From assembly GCA_023457935.1 (NCBI GenBank), contig JAEXBA010000059.1, positions 1 to 9,352 of the forward strand: a stretch of 9,352 bases of DNA. Reading direction: 5' to 3'. Under the pieces are notes generated by a model. It had not been told where the DNA came from, ran no database searches, and was given only the letters and a program-made list of their open reading frames with translations. Both the position numbers and the translations under genes were made by a program. Shown here piece by piece: positions 6,519-9,352 of the stretch (positions within the stretch are counted from its first letter, which is position 1; every line of letters begins with the position of its first letter). The DNA comes from Bacteroidota bacterium (GTDB taxonomy: Bacteria; Bacteroidota; Bacteroidia; Flavobacteriales; Weeksellaceae).

Positions 6519-8318
6519 TTAATGATGCGTAGCTTCACCAGCTCCGGATGGAATTCTGATATTTTCAACCATTTCCTGAACATCCTGCGGAACCGGAGGA
6601 GTAAGATAGGAGATGATGATGCTTACTGCAAAATTCAGTAACATACCAATAAATCCAATTCCTTCAGGTGAAATTCCCCACCACCAGTCTTCTTTTTTGT
6701 TGCTTCCCAAAAGTGCTTCCACCCATGTGAAACCTGCAATTCCGGATAGTTTGAACTTCAGTACATAGAACATGGTAAATAAAAGTCCAATCACCATACC
6801 TGCAACAACACCTTCTTTATTCATACGTTTGGAGAAAATTCCCATAAAAATAGCCGGGAAGAACGTTGCAGCGGCATATCCAAATGCTATCGCAACAACG
6901 GAAGCTACAAATCCCGGCGGATTAATACCGAAATATCCGGCTATACAAACTGCAACCACAGAAGCGATTCTTGCAGCTCTCAATTCTCCTTTTTCAGAAA
7001 GATTTGGATTGATGGTTTTCTTAAGTAAATCGTGAGATATTGCAGAGGAAATTACAATTAAAAGACCTGCAGCTGTTGATAATGCTGCTGCTAAACCACC
7101 TGCAGCAACCAATCCGATGATCCATGCCGGAAGATTGGCAATCTCCGGATTTGCAAGTACCATAATATCACCGTTTACGTAAAGTTCGTTACTGTTTTCA
7201 GTATTCACGTTTGTAAGAACTCTTTCACCATGGACACCTTTCTGGTCAGAGAAAACCGGTTTCGGACCAACAACAACATCTCCGGGAGCTGCCTGAATTT
7301 TTCCATCTCCGTTTTTATCGAACCATCCTAAAAGTCCTGTTTCTTCCCAGGTTTTGAACCATGCAGGCATTTCGCTGTAAGCTTTATCCTGAGTTGTGTT
7401 GAATAAATTTACTCTTGCAAAAACAGCAATCGCCGGAGCAGTGGTGTAAAGAATTGCGATGAAAATCAATGCATACAATCCGGATTTTCTGGCGTCTGCC
7501 ACTTTTGGTACTGTGAAAAACCTTACAATTACGTGTGGTAAACCTGCGGTTCCCATCATTAATGCTGCAGTGATAGCAAATACATCCAGTTTGCTTTTGG
7601 TACCTTTTGTATATTCAGTAAAGCCAAGATCAACCAAAAGGTTATCCAGTTTTTTCAGAATATACATTCCGTCTTCAGTTGTTCCACCCATACCTAATTG
7701 TGGAATAAAATTTCCTGTCATCTGGAAAGAGATAAAAAATGCAGGAACCATAAAAGCAAAGATTAGTACACAATACTGTGCAACCTGAGTGTAAGTAATT
7801 CCTTTCATTCCGCCTAAAGTTGCATAGAAGAGTACAACGACCATTCCGATAACAACGCCCCATTCAACGCCAACACCAAGGAATCTGGAAAATACCATTC
7901 CAACTCCCTGCATTTGTCCTGCAACATAGGTGAATGAAACAATCAGTGCGCATATTACTGCTAATAATCTCGCCGTTTTTGAATAGTATCTGTCTCCAAT
8001 AAAATCAGGAACTGTAAACTTCCCGAATTTTCTTAAGTAAGGAGCTAAAAGCAGTGTCAAGAGAACGTAACCTCCGGTCCATCCCATTAAAAATACAGAG
8101 CCGTCGTATCCCATAAATGAGATCAGTCCGGCCATTGAAATAAATGAAGCTGCAGACATCCAGTCGGCTGCTGTTGCCATTCCGTTCATTACAGGTGATA
8201 CACCGCCACCTGCAACGTAAAACTCTTTTGTTGATCCTGCTTTTGCCCAGAAAGCGATTCCCAGGTAAAGCGCAAATGTTCCGATAACCCAAATCCAGGT
8301 CCAAGTTGTTCCGTCCAT
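6519..8318 (-). CDS. Sodium:solute (probable acetate/carboxylate) symporter, VC_2705-type large subunit
   Basis: This 599-residue inner-membrane transporter of the SSF family couples sodium entry to solute uptake. About 13 hydrophobic segments are visible, with hallmark stretches EFYVAGGGVSPVMNGMATAA (residues 32-51), WMSAASFISMAG (53-64), YVAGQMQGVGMVFSRFLGVG (131-150), GTAGLPHVIVRFFTVP (256-271) and GGLAAALSTAAGLL (407-420). The pattern and its pairing with a DUF4212 protein 6 bp upstream fit the VC_2705 subfamily (large subunit), related to the acetate permease ActP. Residues 302-396 form a long extra-membrane loop containing DKNGDGKIQ (334-342), which resembles the start of an EF-hand calcium loop but lacks the acidic residue at position 12. 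The ATG at 8316-8318 was chosen because it directly precedes the first helix. Nearby acyl-CoA ligases make acetate or propionate the best substrate guess; lactate or other carboxylates are not excluded. Confidence 0.92.
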   Translation of the reverse strand: MDGTTWTWIWVIGTFALYLGIAFWAKAGSTKEFYVAGGGVSPVMNGMATAADWMSAASFISMAGLISFMGYDGSVFLMGWTGGYVLLTLLLAPYLRKFGKFTVPDFIGDRYYSKTARLLAVICALIVSFTYVAGQMQGVGMVFSRFLGVGVEWGVVIGMVVVLFYATLGGMKGITYTQVAQYCVLIFAFMVPAFFISFQMTGNFIPQLGMGGTTEDGMYILKKLDNLLVDLGFTEYTKGTKSKLDVFAITAALMMGTAGLPHVIVRFFTVPKVADARKSGLYALIFIAILYTTAPAIAVFARVNLFNTTQDKAYSEMPAWFKTWEETGLLGWFDKNGDGKIQAAPGDVVVGPKPVFSDQKGVHGERVLTNVNTENSNELYVNGDIMVLANPEIANLPAWIIGLVAAGGLAAALSTAAGLLIVISSAISHDLLKKTINPNLSEKGELRAARIASVVAVCIAGYFGINPPGFVASVVAIAFGYAAATFFPAIFMGIFSKRMNKEGVVAGMVIGLLFTMFYVLKFKLSGIAGFTWVEALLGSNKKEDWWWGISPEGIGFIGMLLNFAVSIIISYLTPPVPQDVQEMVENIRIPSGAGEATHH

Positions 8319-8324
8319 ATTATT

Positions 8325-8579
8325 CTAATCGTTTAGGTTATATTTTTTATCGAGTCTGTTCATCAGAACCAGGTAAATTGCAATGATGATGATGAATGCG
8401 TAGATAGATCCCTGCTGCGCAAACCAAAAGCCGAGCGGAAAACCGCCAATTGAATACTGATCGAGATAATCAACCAGAATAATTCCGAAGCCGTACGAAA
8501 CGATAAACCACAGTGACATGAGGATCACGAGATATTTCACGTTCTCGCGCCAGTACTTGTTGTTGTCATTATTACTCAT
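8325..8579 (-). CDS. DUF4212 symporter small subunit
   Basis: This 84-residue inner-membrane protein matches the DUF4212 / sodium-solute symporter small-subunit family: YWRENVKYL near the N-terminus, a helix at about 15-37 ending in FGIILVD, the strongly conserved GGFPLGFWFAQQG (45-57), a second helix at about 57-74, and MNRLDKKY near the end. Proteins of this family are known to be encoded next to VC_2705-type symporters and are thought to form a two-component transporter with them; here the symporter follows after only 6 bp. The start ATG (8577-8579) is preceded by an A/T-only leader rather than a Shine-Dalgarno, as is common in Bacteroidetes. It lies 15 bp after the stop of the porin-like gene, so co-transcription with that gene is likely. 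Confidence 0.93.
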   Translation of the reverse strand: MSNNDNNKYWRENVKYLVILMSLWFIVSYGFGIILVDYLDQYSIGGFPLGFWFAQQGSIYAFIIIIAIYLVLMNRLDKKYNLND

Positions 8580-8594
8580 AATTATTTAATTTTT

Positions 8595-9352
8595 TTATAG
8601 ATAAATTTGAAACTGAACGATGAACTCACCTTTGCTTTCAGGATCTGCAGTTGGTGAAGTGTAGGTAGGTCTTGTAGAATACTGCGTAGTAACTTTTGCA
8701 TGATGGCCGTCGATAAACCAGTTTACACCGCCGTCGATTTGGTTGGAAGCTTTATCCAAAGCTTCGAAATTTTTGTGCGTTAATGCCACGAAAGGCTGAA
8801 TTCTGATTTTTGGTTTCTCTGCATTACTCGGCAGTAAAACACCACCCTGAACGTGTACAACGCTTCCTGTTCCAATCATTGGCTGCACATTTCCTGCGCC
8901 TGCAATGGCTCTCTGTCCCGTGAAATCAGGATCTGCAACTCCAGGATTCATGATTCCGATATTTCTTAGATAATTCGGACCAAAGTTGTAATTGTAGTAC
9001 GCTGCGTAACCGGTAACAGCCATTTTATGTTTGGCTTCACCCATCGGAATATCTGCAAAAGCATCTACTGATAAAAGACTGATGTCGTGCTTATCAAGGT
9101 TTCCGTTTACAGAGCTTTTGGTTCCGTCTGCATTATGATAGAAACCTGCTCCAATATTGAATACTTTTTTCGTTCCTAAATACGTTCCCACTTTGTATGG
9201 AAGCGCATTCGATTCCTGATCCAGGAACTGATATTCGAAATATCCTCCGGTTGACATTTTTGCATTTCCATTGTTGTCCACTGCAACCGCTGTAGCGGAA
9301 GAAGCTGCATCTACCGGAGTAAGACTTGTTGAAAACGGTTTGTTGGCACTTA
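8595..9352 (-). CDS. Outer-membrane beta-barrel (porin-like) protein, C-terminal part, cut by right window edge
   Basis: The frame is open to the window edge (251 codons plus TAA at 8595-8597), so the true start and signal peptide lie outside; a GTG at 9279-9281 is internal. The sequence alternates polar and hydrophobic residues in strand-like blocks rich in aromatic residues and Gly: GGYFEYQFLD, YKVGTYLG, NIGAGFYHN, KMAVTGYAAYYNYNFG, VHVQGGVLLP, KIRIQPFVALTHK, GGVNWFIDGHHAKVTTQYST, and the final strand GEFIVQFQIYL ending in a hydrophobic residue, as outer-membrane barrels do. The penultimate strand pair recalls phosphate-selective porin O/P-type proteins, but I assign that family only tentatively. 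Its position 15 bp upstream of the symporter subunits suggests it lets the same solute cross the outer membrane. It could instead be an unrelated barrel that shares the transcript. Confidence 0.75.
   Translation of the reverse strand, partial: SANKPFSTSLTPVDAASSATAVAVDNNGNAKMSTGGYFEYQFLDQESNALPYKVGTYLGTKKVFNIGAGFYHNADGTKSSVNGNLDKHDISLLSVDAFADIPMGEAKHKMAVTGYAAYYNYNFGPNYLRNIGIMNPGVADPDFTGQRAIAGAGNVQPMIGTGSVVHVQGGVLLPSNAEKPKIRIQPFVALTHKNFEALDKASNQIDGGVNWFIDGHHAKVTTQYSTRPTYTSPTADPESKGEFIVQFQIYL

Noticed and set aside
9279..9281. GTG as the start of the porin-like gene
   Set aside because: The frame continues open to the window edge with plausible protein sequence, and a start here would leave no signal peptide.

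Overview
The window looks like a chromosomal piece of a Flavobacteriia member, most likely Weeksellaceae (Chryseobacterium/Kaistella-like). The reasons are the AT-leaning codon use, AT-rich leaders without Shine-Dalgarno sequences in front of the start codons, the protein flavour, and an intergenic repeat of a type I remember from genomes of this group. The genus is an inference from style, not a database match. Every supported gene lies on the minus strand, so transcription runs from the right edge to the left edge. No RNA gene, CRISPR array or insertion sequence was found, and no gene-free stretch exceeds 300 bases.

In transcription order the layout is: the C-terminal part of an outer-membrane beta-barrel (porin-like) protein, cut by the right edge; a DUF4212-type small symporter subunit; an SSF-family sodium:solute symporter of the VC_2705 type; a 64-residue two-helix membrane protein; a 900-residue hybrid sensor (SSF transporter domain, STAC domain, histidine kinase); a stand-alone CheY-like receiver; a propionyl-CoA-synthetase-like AMP-forming acyl-CoA ligase; and the N-terminal 296 residues of a second ligase that is a classical acetyl-CoA synthetase, cut by the left edge. 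The spacing is tight from the porin to the kinase: 15 bp, then 6 bp, then 39 bp, then an 8-bp overlap. It loosens to 155, 71 and 217 bp further on.

Read together, the genes form a complete route for a short-chain carboxylate such as acetate or propionate: entry through the outer membrane, sodium-coupled uptake by a two-subunit symporter, sensing by a transporter-like kinase, and activation to acyl-CoA. The sensor resembles CrbS/CbrA-type proteins, and CrbS/CrbR is known to control acs in some Gammaproteobacteria. Two differences stand out. The partner regulator here has no DNA-binding domain, and the kinase has no PAS domain between STAC and the kinase core.

The less expected layer is repetitive DNA. 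Four short tandem arrays, all with a 7-bp period but with different units, sit at gene ends: in front of acs, across the stop codon of the propionyl-CoA-synthetase-like gene, directly against the start codon of the receiver, and inside the last codons of the kinase, where the array supplies a tail beyond the catalytic domain. Between two of these arrays lies an approximately 90-bp palindromic element with the look of a dispersed genomic repeat.
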